Under the pieces are notes generated by a model. The model had not been told where the DNA came from. It made no database searches and saw only the letters and a list, made by a program, of their open reading frames with translations. Of a DNA stretch of 64,000 bases, positions 26,325-36,047 are shown one piece after another. The position numbers were made by a program, and so were the translations under genes. The stretch is from Chromatiaceae bacterium (GTDB taxonomy: Bacteria; Pseudomonadota; Gammaproteobacteria; Chromatiales; Chromatiaceae): the NCBI GenBank assembly GCA_024235175.1, contig JACKMX010000003.1, positions 682,001 through 746,000 on the forward strand, read 5' to 3'. Position 1 is the first letter of the stretch. The number at the start of each line of letters is the position of its first letter.

Positions 26325-26756
26325 ATGACGATTTCAGTGAACAAAAGAACGGAAACAGACTCAGTCGCCGCAACCTCTTTAATCAGCAGTGAACTGGCAA
26401 GGTATTTTATTGCCAGTGGATTCGCATTTCTGGTCGATGCCGGAACGCTTTACCTGCTTACCCGGTTTGTAGAGGTGCACTACCTGATGTCAGCCGCGAT
26501 CGGCTTTATCCTCGGACTTACCACTATTTATATCGTCAGCGTCCGCTGGGTCTTCTCAAAACGCAGGCTGAAAAAAACGCACCATGAGGTTTTTATTTTT
26601 TCAATGATCGGGATTGGAGGACTGGGAATCAATGAACTTGGAATGTATTTGCTGACCGAAAAGATGATGTTTCATTTCATGGTCTCCAAGATTCTGGTCA
26701 CTGCTCTGGTGTTTATGTGGAACTTTGGTGTCCGCAAATTGCTTCTGTTTCGGTGA
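26325..26756 (+). CDS. GtrA family membrane protein
   Basis: This 143-residue protein has four membrane helices in the GtrA pattern (ARYFIASGFAFLVDAGTLYLL, then HYLMSAAIGFILGLTTIYIV, and two further helices). GtrA proteins are thought to move or position lipid-linked sugars at the inner membrane. The stop overlaps the ribosome-site region of the flavoprotein gene that starts four bases later. The pair probably acts together in sugar-lipid metabolism. Confidence 0.85.
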   Translation: MTISVNKRTETDSVAATSLISSELARYFIASGFAFLVDAGTLYLLTRFVEVHYLMSAAIGFILGLTTIYIVSVRWVFSKRRLKKTHHEVFIFSMIGIGGLGINELGMYLLTEKMMFHFMVSKILVTALVFMWNFGVRKLLLFR

Positions 26757-26760
26757 AAAC

Positions 26761-28347
26761 ATGAATCAAAAGATCGCTGTTATCATCGGTGCGGGGCCGG
26801 CTGGCCTGACCGCGGCCTTCGAGCTTCAACGACGTACCAAGGTGTGCCCTCTGGTGTTCGAAAAAACTTTGGAGATAGGGGGTATATCCAAAACAGTAAA
26901 GTATAAGGGCAACCGCATCGATATAGGCGGCCACCGCTTTTTTTCCAAATCGGACCGGGTCATGCAGTGGTGGACCGAGATCATGCCGGTGGAAGCACAT
27001 GATCGGCATGGTGGGAATATTCAGATTCATTACCAGGGCAAGGAGCGGAGAGTGGAGTTGAGCAAAGTCTCCAGGAACCCTGCTGAATTTGACCTGATAT
27101 TTCTGGTTCGGGACCGACTCTCCCGCATTTTCTATCTGCGCCGCTTTTTCGATTATCCGCTTTCACTCGGGTTCACTACGGTAAAAAATCTCGGACTGAT
27201 GCGAATGATCCGCATTGGCTTCAGTTATATGCGCGCACTTGTTTTTCCAATCAGGGAAGAACGGACGCTGGAAGATTTTTTTATTAATCGCTTCGGTCGT
27301 GAACTCTATCTGACCTTTTTCAAGGAGTACACGGAGAAGGTTTGGGGGGTGGCTTGCACCGAAATCGGCGCAGACTGGGGTGCTCAGCGAATCAAGGGGC
27401 TCTCCATCACCAGCGCACTGTGGCACGCACTGAAAAGTCTCGCGGGCACCACTGGAGATGTCTCGCAAAAGGGTACCGAAACTTCGTTGATCGAGCGCTT
27501 TCTTTACCCGAAATATGGTCCGGGTCAGATGTGGGAGGCGGTCGCAGATCGGGTTGTCTCCGCGGGCGGAGAGGTGAATCTCGGTTGGGAAGCCACCCGC
27601 ATTGAAGTCGATCATGGTTGTGTAAAAGCGGTTATATTTGCCCGTGCCGGGAGCAAAGAGGAGCGGCGGGTAGCGGCGGATTATGTTTTTTCAACCATGC
27701 CTGTACGGGAGTTGATTGCGGCTATGGGCGATGTGGTTCCAATGGAAGTGAGGGAGATTGCCACTGGTTTGCAATACCGGGATTTTATAACGGTCGGAAT
27801 GCTGCTGCGAAAACTGCGGGTGACGGATGGGGGGGGGGCGGAGAAAACCGGCATGCTGCCGGACAATTGGATCTATATCCAGGAACGGGATGTCCGGGTT
27901 GGCCGCGTACAGATCTTCAACAACTGGAGCCCTTTCATGGTGAAGGATCCGGATACCGTCTGGATCGGTCTGGAGTATTTCTGCAATCAGGGGGACGATC
28001 TCTGGAGTATGGCAGATGAAGAGCTGGTCGCTTTTGCCACCGGGGAGATGGAGCGTATCGGGTTTATCAGCGCAGATGATCTGGTCGATTCCACGGTGAT
28101 CAGAATGCCCAAAGCATACCCAGGTTATTTTGGTGAGTCCTACCCAATGTTCAACCGTATTCGTGAGTATACAGACGCCGTTGAAAACCTGTATCTGATA
28201 GGCAGGAACGGTATGCATCGCTATAACAATCAGGACCATTCCATGCTGACCGCCATGGCGGCAGTGGATAATATCGTTAAGGGCGTTAATACCAAAGAGA
28301 ATATATGGAATGTGAATACGGAGAGCGAATATCACGAATCCCGTTGA
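26761..28347 (+). CDS. FAD-dependent oxidoreductase, UDP-galactopyranose-mutase-like
   Basis: This 528-residue flavoprotein has an N-terminal FAD-binding motif, IIGAGPAGLTAAFELQRR. It also has the GGHRFFSKSD and IGGISKTVKYKGNRIDIGG segments typical of NAD(P)-binding amine-oxidase/UGM-like enzymes. The C-terminal FAD-closing segment is YLIGRNGMHRYNNQDHSMLTA (partly quoted). Its partner genes encode a GtrA protein and a large membrane protein, so it probably acts on a nucleotide or lipid-linked sugar. A run of ten Gs (27829-27838) lies within the reading frame. ATG 26761 directly follows the gtrA-like gene. Confidence 0.85.
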   Translation: MNQKIAVIIGAGPAGLTAAFELQRRTKVCPLVFEKTLEIGGISKTVKYKGNRIDIGGHRFFSKSDRVMQWWTEIMPVEAHDRHGGNIQIHYQGKERRVELSKVSRNPAEFDLIFLVRDRLSRIFYLRRFFDYPLSLGFTTVKNLGLMRMIRIGFSYMRALVFPIREERTLEDFFINRFGRELYLTFFKEYTEKVWGVACTEIGADWGAQRIKGLSITSALWHALKSLAGTTGDVSQKGTETSLIERFLYPKYGPGQMWEAVADRVVSAGGEVNLGWEATRIEVDHGCVKAVIFARAGSKEERRVAADYVFSTMPVRELIAAMGDVVPMEVREIATGLQYRDFITVGMLLRKLRVTDGGGAEKTGMLPDNWIYIQERDVRVGRVQIFNNWSPFMVKDPDTVWIGLEYFCNQGDDLWSMADEELVAFATGEMERIGFISADDLVDSTVIRMPKAYPGYFGESYPMFNRIREYTDAVENLYLIGRNGMHRYNNQDHSMLTAMAAVDNIVKGVNTKENIWNVNTESEYHESR

Positions 28348-30593
28348 GTACTGTGGTCTGCGGCTGTTCGATCTTTGTTGAACAGCTGTTTTCCCATCTG
28401 CAGCAACCAGCCGATAAACGAAGGCGTGGCATCTTCATGCTGCCTTAATGTCTCCAGCAACTTCTCGGCTTCCCGCGATATTTCATCTTTCTCCGCAGGT
28501 GCTGTGTGCAACAGCATCTTCAGTAACTGTAGGGACTCTTCTGTTTCACCGACAATGAAAGCAGAAAATGCCAGTTGATAGATATCTGCCTCCTGTGTCT
28601 GTTTGGCATATGGATTCAGTCCTTCCTTGAGGTGATGGTAGGCTGCCACAAAATCCTGTTTGATGTAGCTGCAGGATCCAATGCGAATATGTAGAATTTT
28701 TCTGAATGCCACATCCGAATAGCGCATTGATTCCTTAAAATGATCAATCGCCAGATCGCAGTTTTCGGAGTTTTCCTGAATGATCCCGAGCAGGTAATGG
28801 CTGTTTGGATTTTCCGGCTGATAGTGTACAAATCGTTCGGCCCAGGGGAGTGCCTCGTTGAAGCGCTTTGCATCGAACAGCAGGCGGGCAATCGCATGAT
28901 TGATACGGTCGCTTTCAGGATAAATGGCCAACATTTTTTTCAGCTCTTCAATATGATCATCCAGTTCAACACCATCTTTGACGATCGATATGTTGAACGG
29001 GTCTACCAGTTTTAACTGAAAATTTTCCGCAACTTCAGGACGCAGATCTTTGTTGACGTAGAGTACCTGATGATCCCCGGCAAACACCGGCACATACTCC
29101 TTCCTGCCCTCCAGGATCTCTTTGAAAGCTTTACCGGCCACTTTCGCAGAAATATACTCCGGTTGGTATTGTGCAATGGTTCTTGCCGTGCTGTTTTCGT
29201 TCCGGTAAAAGCTGAAAAGTTGATAAATGTCCAAATCATTGAACAGGGACATCTGCAGGTCGGCATAGATACGGTATTCCGGAAAGAGTTCCCAGTGCAG
29301 GAATCCGGCAGCAGAGGGTGGCGACAGAAGCTTGCCGCCGCCCGGAACATGTTTTAGAAACCGCGTTATGCCAATCGGTGCGCTCTCCCTGTCGAACGGA
29401 TAGTCGGTATGCAGCGGAAGACGCTTTATCATGCTGACGAATGGAAGCACCATCAGTGCCGCCAAGAACAGATGCATGATCGATAGATATTTCCTCTCGC
29501 CTTGAATCTCCTTCAGGCTTCCTGCGAAGTGGGTTATCAGGGGCAGCACGAGAAGCGCCCACTCCCAAAGAAATCGTGTTCCTCTGGAGAGAAGCAGGTA
29601 GGCTCCCACGGCCATGATGCCGTGACTGATACGCAGCGATCCGTCCAGCAGGCTGCGCAGCAGAGCGAAAGTGCTGATTAGAAACGCAAACGGAAAGATG
29701 TTGTCGATTTGGAGGTTGTCCCCGGTGATTGCCACCGTATACAAAGCACGCGGGTCGATTGGCTTCATCTCAGTGATATACATGCTTACAAAATTGGAGA
29801 TCGTGAAGGGTGACTCCAACAGTTCCAGCCCATGAGGCGTGGCGAGCAGCGCCGGTATGCAGGCCAGTAGCGAGAGCGCCTCTGTCCAGCCTCTGTCGCG
29901 CTTTTGCTCTTTTTTTATCAGCCGGTAGAGGATCTCAATAAAATATGCCCCTCCTATCAGCACCGGCACCAGGTAGACGATGCCGTGCAGATTCACCCAT
30001 GCAGCGGTAATCAGCGGCAGGATTGGCGCCCAGCGAGGCCTTCGCTCCAGAATATAGATAAACAGCAGGATGAACAGATGTGAAAACAGATGAGGCCTGA
30101 GACCGGCGGCCCTTCCCTCAATGAAGGTGAAATAGGTTATGAACAGTAGAAAGAAAAGCAGAACCGGGAAATGGCGGCTGCGCTCTTCGATAATATAGCG
30201 GTAGGCGAGCACTGTGGTGAGTGTAAATATCAGGGCGCGAAGCACCAGCAGCCCATAATAGCCGCCGAACTCGTATATCCCGGCGATCAGCGCCTGAAAA
30301 CCCCAGTAATAGTTGACAAACACTCTTTCCGGTTCAATGAAGGAGAAAAAGGAGTGATTTGGAACGGATCCCTGCTGCCAGAACCAGCGTCCCCCATCCA
30401 GGTGATACCACATGTCCGAGTCAAGCAGGGTGATTGGATAGCTCAGTTGAAAAAGCAGGCCGCCGCCAATGAGAAGCACCGCATAGAGCCGGAGATAGAG
30501 CGGCAGGTGCTGCCACTGTTCCGGCAGCGCAGCGACCCACTCTCTGAAAAGGTTCCCTGAGAACAGCCGCTCCCGGAAATGTTGTTTATGCAT
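28332..30593 (-). CDS. Large inner-membrane protein with C-terminal TPR repeats
   Basis: This protein of about 753 residues has ten or more membrane helices up to about residue 385. The first periplasmic loop contains LLDSDMWYHLDGGRWFW, an acidic pattern like GT-C glycosyltransferases. The C-terminal soluble half has TPR-like repeats (for example EALPWAERFVHYQPENPNSH). It is similar in layout to uncharacterised membrane proteins of glycan loci. It is convergent with the flavoprotein gene and overlaps its end by 16 bases. ATG 30593 is used; an upstream TTG/ATG at 30626 is possible. A glycosyl-transfer role is an inference only. Confidence 0.75.
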   Translation of the reverse strand: MHKQHFRERLFSGNLFREWVAALPEQWQHLPLYLRLYAVLLIGGGLLFQLSYPITLLDSDMWYHLDGGRWFWQQGSVPNHSFFSFIEPERVFVNYYWGFQALIAGIYEFGGYYGLLVLRALIFTLTTVLAYRYIIEERSRHFPVLLFFLLFITYFTFIEGRAAGLRPHLFSHLFILLFIYILERRPRWAPILPLITAAWVNLHGIVYLVPVLIGGAYFIEILYRLIKKEQKRDRGWTEALSLLACIPALLATPHGLELLESPFTISNFVSMYITEMKPIDPRALYTVAITGDNLQIDNIFPFAFLISTFALLRSLLDGSLRISHGIMAVGAYLLLSRGTRFLWEWALLVLPLITHFAGSLKEIQGERKYLSIMHLFLAALMVLPFVSMIKRLPLHTDYPFDRESAPIGITRFLKHVPGGGKLLSPPSAAGFLHWELFPEYRIYADLQMSLFNDLDIYQLFSFYRNENSTARTIAQYQPEYISAKVAGKAFKEILEGRKEYVPVFAGDHQVLYVNKDLRPEVAENFQLKLVDPFNISIVKDGVELDDHIEELKKMLAIYPESDRINHAIARLLFDAKRFNEALPWAERFVHYQPENPNSHYLLGIIQENSENCDLAIDHFKESMRYSDVAFRKILHIRIGSCSYIKQDFVAAYHHLKEGLNPYAKQTQEADIYQLAFSAFIVGETEESLQLLKMLLHTAPAEKDEISREAEKLLETLRQHEDATPSFIGWLLQMGKQLFNKDRTAADHSTQRDS

Positions 30594-30780
30594 GATATCT
30601 GTCGATCCTGACAATGCCGTTGCCAATTGGCGGCCGTGAGCAGAGGTAGTTCCAGGGTTTGCCTGAACTTCCGGATTGTCGCTGCTTAACCTGTATGCCG
30701 CAAGATTCTATTTCTTGAACGATTAGCGGGCGTCGGGGCGTCAACTTTAGTTTTGGCAAGGCCGGGGGATACCTGCATTA

Positions 30781-30808
30781 CTTGAAAATCGCTTAATTTT
30801 CCCCACTT
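30781..30808 (+). promoter_or_regulatory. Sigma-32 (heat-shock) promoter of clpB
   Basis: CTTGAAA at 30781-30787 and CCCCACTT at 30801-30808 are separated by 13 bases. This closely matches the RpoH consensus CTTGAAA-N11-16-CCCCATNT. It lies 34 bases before the clpB ATG, as expected for a heat-shock chaperone. Confidence 0.88.
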
Positions 30809-30841
30809 CAGAGATAACCTTAAGTTATTCGGAGTATTCCC

Positions 30842-33430
30842 ATGCGAATGGATAAATTGACCAGTAAATTCCAGATGGCGCTGGCGGATGCCCAGAGTCT
30901 GGCGGTGGGGCGCGATCACCAGTTTATCGAGCCGCTGCACCTGATGCTGGCGCTGCTGGATCAGGAGGGCGGCAGCGTGCGCCACCTGCTGGGCAAGTCT
31001 GGCGTCAATATCAATCAACTCAGATCCAGCCTCGGAGAGGCGCTCGAACGGCTGCCCAGCGTGGAGGGGGGGAGTGGTGACGTGCATCTCTCCAATGAAC
31101 TTGGCCGGCTGCTGAACCAGACCGACAAGCTGGCGCAGCAGCGTAAAGACAAGTACATATCCAGCGAACTTTTCGTATTGGCGGCGGTAAGCGATACGGG
31201 TGAGCTCGGTAACCTGATGCGCAAGGCCGGTGCCGCCAAGGGTCCCATCGAACAGGCGGTGGAGAGCCTGCGTGGCGGCCAGCAGGTGGACGATCCCAAT
31301 GCGGAGGAACAGCGGCAGGCCCTGGAGAAATATACCATCGATCTGACGGAGCGCGCCGAACAGGGGAAACTTGACCCGGTGATCGGGCGTGACGATGAGA
31401 TACGGCGCACCATTCAGGTGCTGCAGCGCCGTACCAAAAATAACCCGGTGCTGATCGGGGAGCCCGGTGTGGGTAAAACCGCAATCGTCGAAGGCCTGGC
31501 CCAGCGTATCATCAACGGTGAGGTTCCCGAGGGTTTGAAGAGCAAGCGGCTGCTCTCGCTGGATATGGGGGCGCTGATTGCAGGCGCCAAGTTTCGTGGT
31601 GAATTCGAGGAGCGGCTGAAGGCAGTGCTCAATGACCTGGCCAAGCAGGAGGGCCAGATCATTCTGTTCATTGACGAACTGCATACCATGGTGGGAGCAG
31701 GCAAGGCCGAAGGATCGATGGATGCGGGGAATATGCTCAAACCGGCGCTGGCCCGCGGTGAACTGCACTGTGTCGGTGCCACCACGCTGGATGAATACCG
31801 CCAGTATGTCGAAAAGGATGCTGCGCTTGAGCGGCGCTTCCAGAAGGTGCTGGTGCAGGAGCCTACGGTGGAGGACACCATCGCAATTCTGCGCGGGCTG
31901 AAGGAGCGCTACGAGGTGCACCACGGCGTCGATATCACAGATCCGGCAATCGTCGCTGCGGCCACACTTTCGCACAGATACATTACCGATCGTCAACTGC
32001 CGGACAAGGCGATTGATCTGATCGACGAGTCCGCCTCCCTGATCCGGATGGAGATAGACTCCCTGCCGGAGGAGATGGACCGCCTCTCGCGGCGTCTGAT
32101 ACAGCTGAAAATAGAACGCGAAGCGCTCAAGAAGGAGACTGACGAGGCTTCGAAAAAGCGTCTTTCAGACCTGGAGTCCCACATCGGTATCTACGAACGT
32201 GAATTCTCCGATCTGGAGGAGGTGTGGAAATCTGAAAAAGCGGCTTTGCAGGGAGCAGCTCACGTCAAGGAGGAGCTGGAACGCGCACGCCTGGAGATGG
32301 AGACCGCCCGCCGAGCCAGTGATCTGCAGCGTATGTCTGAGCTTCAATACGGGCGCATCCCTGAGCTGGAAAAACAGCTGGCGAATGCAGCCCTGGCGGA
32401 ATCCCGGGAGATGACGCTGTTGCGCAACAAGGTGACCGATGAAGAGATCGCGGACGTGGTATCCAAGTGGACCGGTATTCCGGTTTCCAAGATGCTGGAG
32501 GGAGAGCGGGAAAAACTGTTGCAGATGGAGCAGGCGCTGGGCCGTCGTGTGATCGGTCAGGAGGAGGCGCTGAGCGCCGTTGCCAATGCAATACGCCGTT
32601 CGCGAGCAGGTCTCGCGGATCCCAACCGGCCCAACGGTTCCTTCCTGTTTCTGGGTCCCACCGGTGTGGGCAAGACCGAGTTGTGCAAGACTCTGGCAGA
32701 ATTTCTGTTCGATACCGAAGAGGCCATGGTGCGGATAGACATGTCGGAATTCATGGAGAAACACTCGGTCGCCAGGCTGATAGGAGCTCCTCCCGGTTAT
32801 GTCGGCTACGAGGAGGGGGGCTATCTGACCGAACTGGTGCGCAGACGCCCATACAGTGTGATTCTGATGGACGAGATAGAGAAGGCGCATCCCGATGTTT
32901 TCAATATACTGTTGCAGGTGCTGGACGATGGTCGGCTCACCGACGGTCATGGCCGCACGGTGGATTTTCGCAACACGGTCATAGTGATGACCTCCAATCT
33001 CGGCTCTCAGATGATCCAGGAGATGGCCAATGACAACGACTACCAGCGTATGAAAGCAGCGGTGATGGAGATTGTGGCACAACATTTTCGCCCGGAGTTT
33101 CTCAACCGGGTGGATGAGAGCGTGGTGTTCCATCCGCTCGACCGGGGGCAGATCCGCGCCATCACGGTTATACAGATCGATTATCTGCGCAAGCGGCTGG
33201 CCGAGAGGGAGATGGGCCTGGAGATTACCGAGGCCGCGCTGGACCGGCTGGGCGAGGCAGGATTCGATCCGGTATACGGTGCGCGGCCGTTGAAGCGTGC
33301 AATCCAGCAGCAGCTGGAAAATCCGCTGGCCCAGCAGATTCTGTCCGGTCGCTTTGCCATAGGCGATCTGATCAGGGTAGATGCGGCCGGAGATAGTCTG
33401 ACGTTCGCAAAAGCCGGCACGGTGGGCTGA
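30842..33430 (+). CDS. clpB: Disaggregase chaperone ClpB
   Basis: This 862-residue hexameric AAA+ chaperone rescues aggregated proteins with DnaK. The N-terminal Clp-N repeats (about 1-145) start MRMDKLTSKFQMALADAQS. NBD1 has Walker A GEPGVGKT and LFIDELHTMVGAG. A coiled-coil middle domain spans about 400-530, and NBD2 has GPTGVGKTEL and LMDEIEKAHPDVFN. Length and all motifs are intact, and no ClpP-binding loop is expected for ClpB. It is driven by a clear RpoH promoter. A long open frame on the opposite strand is a compositional shadow. Confidence 0.98.
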   Translation: MRMDKLTSKFQMALADAQSLAVGRDHQFIEPLHLMLALLDQEGGSVRHLLGKSGVNINQLRSSLGEALERLPSVEGGSGDVHLSNELGRLLNQTDKLAQQRKDKYISSELFVLAAVSDTGELGNLMRKAGAAKGPIEQAVESLRGGQQVDDPNAEEQRQALEKYTIDLTERAEQGKLDPVIGRDDEIRRTIQVLQRRTKNNPVLIGEPGVGKTAIVEGLAQRIINGEVPEGLKSKRLLSLDMGALIAGAKFRGEFEERLKAVLNDLAKQEGQIILFIDELHTMVGAGKAEGSMDAGNMLKPALARGELHCVGATTLDEYRQYVEKDAALERRFQKVLVQEPTVEDTIAILRGLKERYEVHHGVDITDPAIVAAATLSHRYITDRQLPDKAIDLIDESASLIRMEIDSLPEEMDRLSRRLIQLKIEREALKKETDEASKKRLSDLESHIGIYEREFSDLEEVWKSEKAALQGAAHVKEELERARLEMETARRASDLQRMSELQYGRIPELEKQLANAALAESREMTLLRNKVTDEEIADVVSKWTGIPVSKMLEGEREKLLQMEQALGRRVIGQEEALSAVANAIRRSRAGLADPNRPNGSFLFLGPTGVGKTELCKTLAEFLFDTEEAMVRIDMSEFMEKHSVARLIGAPPGYVGYEEGGYLTELVRRRPYSVILMDEIEKAHPDVFNILLQVLDDGRLTDGHGRTVDFRNTVIVMTSNLGSQMIQEMANDNDYQRMKAAVMEIVAQHFRPEFLNRVDESVVFHPLDRGQIRAITVIQIDYLRKRLAEREMGLEITEAALDRLGEAGFDPVYGARPLKRAIQQQLENPLAQQILSGRFAIGDLIRVDAAGDSLTFAKAGTVG

Positions 33431-33442
33431 AGGGAGTAGATA

Positions 33443-33595
33443 GTGTCCGTCCGGAAACGGCGGACACTAGCCTGGCACAAGGATGTGCCGACATTTTCAG
33501 TGACGATAAGTCATTGAAAATGAAGAAACCGGGAAATCACATTTTCCGGTTTCGTGCCAGAAACAATCCATGGATAGGTGTTTCTGGATGCTAAC
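33443..33595 (+). repeat. Multi-hairpin repeat element, copy A
   Basis: This is the second copy of the 153-base, five-hairpin element (other copy at 22758-22910, opposite orientation). The stems are visible again: 33444-33449/33461-33466, GGCACA/TGTGCC around 33474-33489, and the long stem 33492-33521 with a 5-base loop. Two further stems follow, ending in CCAGAAACA...TGTTTCTGG. In the long stem, an A-T pair of one copy is a T-A pair in the other, a compensatory change. A neighbouring position is a G-T wobble here. It starts 13 bases after clpB and ends 32 bases before the kinase gene. Confidence 0.88.
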
Positions 33596-33627
33596 CAGAT
33601 AGGAAAGTTTTTCTTGAACCGGACGAT

Positions 33628-36015
33628 ATGCTGACTATGCAGAGTATCGGAAGATTCAGGGTTGGCAGAAAGCTGGGTGCCGGAGGCCAGGGGACGGTTT
33701 ACCTCTGTCTGGATCCGGAGCTGCAGCGTCGGGTTGCGATAAAGGTATTGAACCAGTCCGCGGCGGGCGAAGAGCAGGGGTTTCTGCGCGAGGCCCGTGC
33801 CATCAGTCAGATTCAGCATCCGAATATCGTCTCCATCTTCGATGTCGGGAAACAGCAGGGCCGCCCGTTTCTGGTGTTCGAGTATGTGGAAGGGGAGTTG
33901 CTGTCGCAGCGCCTGGAGAGCCGGGAGCGGGATATACAGCGGATGCTGGATACCTTCGTTGCCATGTTGTCCGGAGTCGACCAGGTTCATCAACGGGGTA
34001 TTGTCCACAGGGATCTCAAGCCGTCTAATGTGATTATCGGTAAGGACGGCCATCCCAAAATCATGGATTTCGGCATCTCCAGGATGCTTTCATCGCAAAA
34101 GGCAAAGAGCGAGCAGCTTATCGGGACGCCGCGCTACATGGCACCCGAGTATATCGCCAATGGCTCCATTGATGCCCGCGCGGATGTATTTGCGCTGGGG
34201 GCGATTCTGTTCGAAATGCTGACGCACAGAAAAGCATTCGATGGCACCACCCGGCAGGCACTGTTGGCCAATATTCAAAAACAGGAAGTGGCGGCGCCAT
34301 CCGAATACAATCCTGGTGTTGATGAAGGCCTGGACGCCATTGTGTTGAAAGCACTGGAAAAGGAGCCGGCCGCCCGCTTTCTGAATGCCGGTGAAATGTT
34401 GTCGGCTCTGCTGGCGTACCGCGAACTCTCTGTGAACGACACAGGCGGCGGCTCCTCAACCAAGGGCACCATAGAGTTTTTGATGCGGCGAATGCAGCAT
34501 AAAAGCGATTTTCCGGTACTCTCGGAATCGATACGCTCGCTTAATCGGCTGACTCGCTCTGAAGAGGAGGATATCAGCCATCTCGCCAGTGTGATCATCA
34601 GAGATTTCGCGCTGACCAATAAGATCCTGAAGGTGGTTAATTCAGCCTATTACAGCCGCTTCGCCGGAAAGATCGGAAGCGTCAGCCGGGCTATCGTGGT
34701 TCTGGGCATAAAAACCATCCGCTCGATCGCCGCGTCGCTGATTTTCTTTGAGCATCTGCACAATCGATCCCAGGCATCCCGCCTGAAGGAAGAGATCTGC
34801 AGCGCCGTGTTCAGCGCCACTCTGGCCAAGGAGACGGCTGTCGATGCCAGGTTGGGGGATGTCGAAGGCAGCTTTCTGTGCGGCATGTTACATAATCTCG
34901 GGCGAATTCTGGTGGCCTACTATCTCACCGACGAAAGCGAAGAGGTGGAGCGCCTGATTAAACAGCAGGGCTTGGCGCCAGAAGCTGCGCAGAAGAGGGT
35001 GCTGGGCATGTCCTTCGAACAGATAGGAATTGCTATCGCCAAACAGTGGAACTTCCCTGATGACATTACCCGCGGAATGGTAAAAGTTGACCCCAAGTCT
35101 CCGGGCAATCTGAAACAGCCTGATGTGAAAATCAGGCTGATTTCAAGCTTTGCCAATGAAGCGGCGACCGCTATTGGTGAAGCTGGACCTGACGACGATA
35201 TGCCTTGTCGAGATGTACTGAAACGCTACCGTATGAGCCTGGCGATCAGCGATCGGCAGTTCGATAAACTGGTGGAGAAGGCGCGTGAAGAGTTTCAGGA
35301 GTTGAGCGGAGGTCTGGTTGCAGGAGGCCGGATGACGACGCCGTTCATACGCAAGCTGATCGCTAAGGCGGAAGTGAGGAGTGATGATGCGCCGAAGGGG
35401 CAGGGGGATGAACTCACCGAAACCTGTCTGTTGGAGCCTGAGGAGGAGCAGCAGACGGAACTGGCACCGCCGGATATCGGTGCCGGACGCCCATCTCCGG
35501 ATGCGGAGCTGATAATGACAGAGGGTCTGCAGGAAGTCACCTCAATGCTGCTGGAGGAGCGCAGCAACCTTAGCCAGATTTTCAACGTGGTGCTTGAGAC
35601 CATCTATCGGGCGATGGCATTTCAACACGTTGTACTCTGCCTGCAGGATATGAAACAAGCGCAATATATTGCACGCCTGGGCTTTGGCGAGGATATAGAG
35701 GAGTTCATGCGTGGATTCGTTTTTTCATCACGCTATAGTCCGACCGTATTTCATGCGGCGTTGAAAAACGGTGTGGATCTTTACATTGAGGATAGCAAGG
35801 CCGGCAAGATCCGGGACAATATTCCGGAATGGTATTGGAAGTTCGCAAGCGCCGGCTCTTTCATTCTACTGCCTCTGACAATGGGGCAGAGAGCGATTGG
35901 CATCATTTACGCAGATCACCCGCGGGCAAAGGGGATGAACCTGAGCGGAAAGCAGCTCAATCTGATGAAGGCGCTGCGCAACCAGATCGTGCTGGCTTTT
36001 CGGGCAAGAGGCTGA
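33628..36015 (+). CDS. Serine/threonine protein kinase fused to HDOD and GAF domains
   Basis: This 795-residue cytoplasmic signalling protein has three parts. (1) A Hanks-type kinase (about 8-265) has glycine loop LGAGGQGTVYL, Lys in VAIKVL, catalytic loop VHRDLKPSNV and DFGIS, so it should be active. (2) An HDOD domain (about 285-480) has TNKILKVVNSAYYSRF and LCGMLHNLGRILVAYY. (3) A GAF-type domain (about 635-790) ends in ILLPLTMGQRAIGIIYADH. There are no membrane helices. Similar kinase-HDOD fusions occur in other proteobacteria with unknown targets. An ATG three codons later is equally good. The function of the combination is unknown. Confidence 0.85.
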   Translation: MLTMQSIGRFRVGRKLGAGGQGTVYLCLDPELQRRVAIKVLNQSAAGEEQGFLREARAISQIQHPNIVSIFDVGKQQGRPFLVFEYVEGELLSQRLESRERDIQRMLDTFVAMLSGVDQVHQRGIVHRDLKPSNVIIGKDGHPKIMDFGISRMLSSQKAKSEQLIGTPRYMAPEYIANGSIDARADVFALGAILFEMLTHRKAFDGTTRQALLANIQKQEVAAPSEYNPGVDEGLDAIVLKALEKEPAARFLNAGEMLSALLAYRELSVNDTGGGSSTKGTIEFLMRRMQHKSDFPVLSESIRSLNRLTRSEEEDISHLASVIIRDFALTNKILKVVNSAYYSRFAGKIGSVSRAIVVLGIKTIRSIAASLIFFEHLHNRSQASRLKEEICSAVFSATLAKETAVDARLGDVEGSFLCGMLHNLGRILVAYYLTDESEEVERLIKQQGLAPEAAQKRVLGMSFEQIGIAIAKQWNFPDDITRGMVKVDPKSPGNLKQPDVKIRLISSFANEAATAIGEAGPDDDMPCRDVLKRYRMSLAISDRQFDKLVEKAREEFQELSGGLVAGGRMTTPFIRKLIAKAEVRSDDAPKGQGDELTETCLLEPEEEQQTELAPPDIGAGRPSPDAELIMTEGLQEVTSMLLEERSNLSQIFNVVLETIYRAMAFQHVVLCLQDMKQAQYIARLGFGEDIEEFMRGFVFSSRYSPTVFHAALKNGVDLYIEDSKAGKIRDNIPEWYWKFASAGSFILLPLTMGQRAIGIIYADHPRAKGMNLSGKQLNLMKALRNQIVLAFRARG

Positions 36016-36047
36016 CTGCTCGGCACCCGAGCGGTATTCCGGCCGGT

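Noticed and set aside
30686..31996. 436-codon open frame on the minus strand
   Set aside because: It is antisense to clpB, has no domain-like composition and reflects the GC-rich codon pattern of clpB.
22758..33595. The two hairpin elements as the ends of one large transposon
   Set aside because: They are in inverted orientation, but the 10.8 kb between them holds conserved housekeeping genes (glnB, bamD, rluD, pgeF, clpB) and no transposase.
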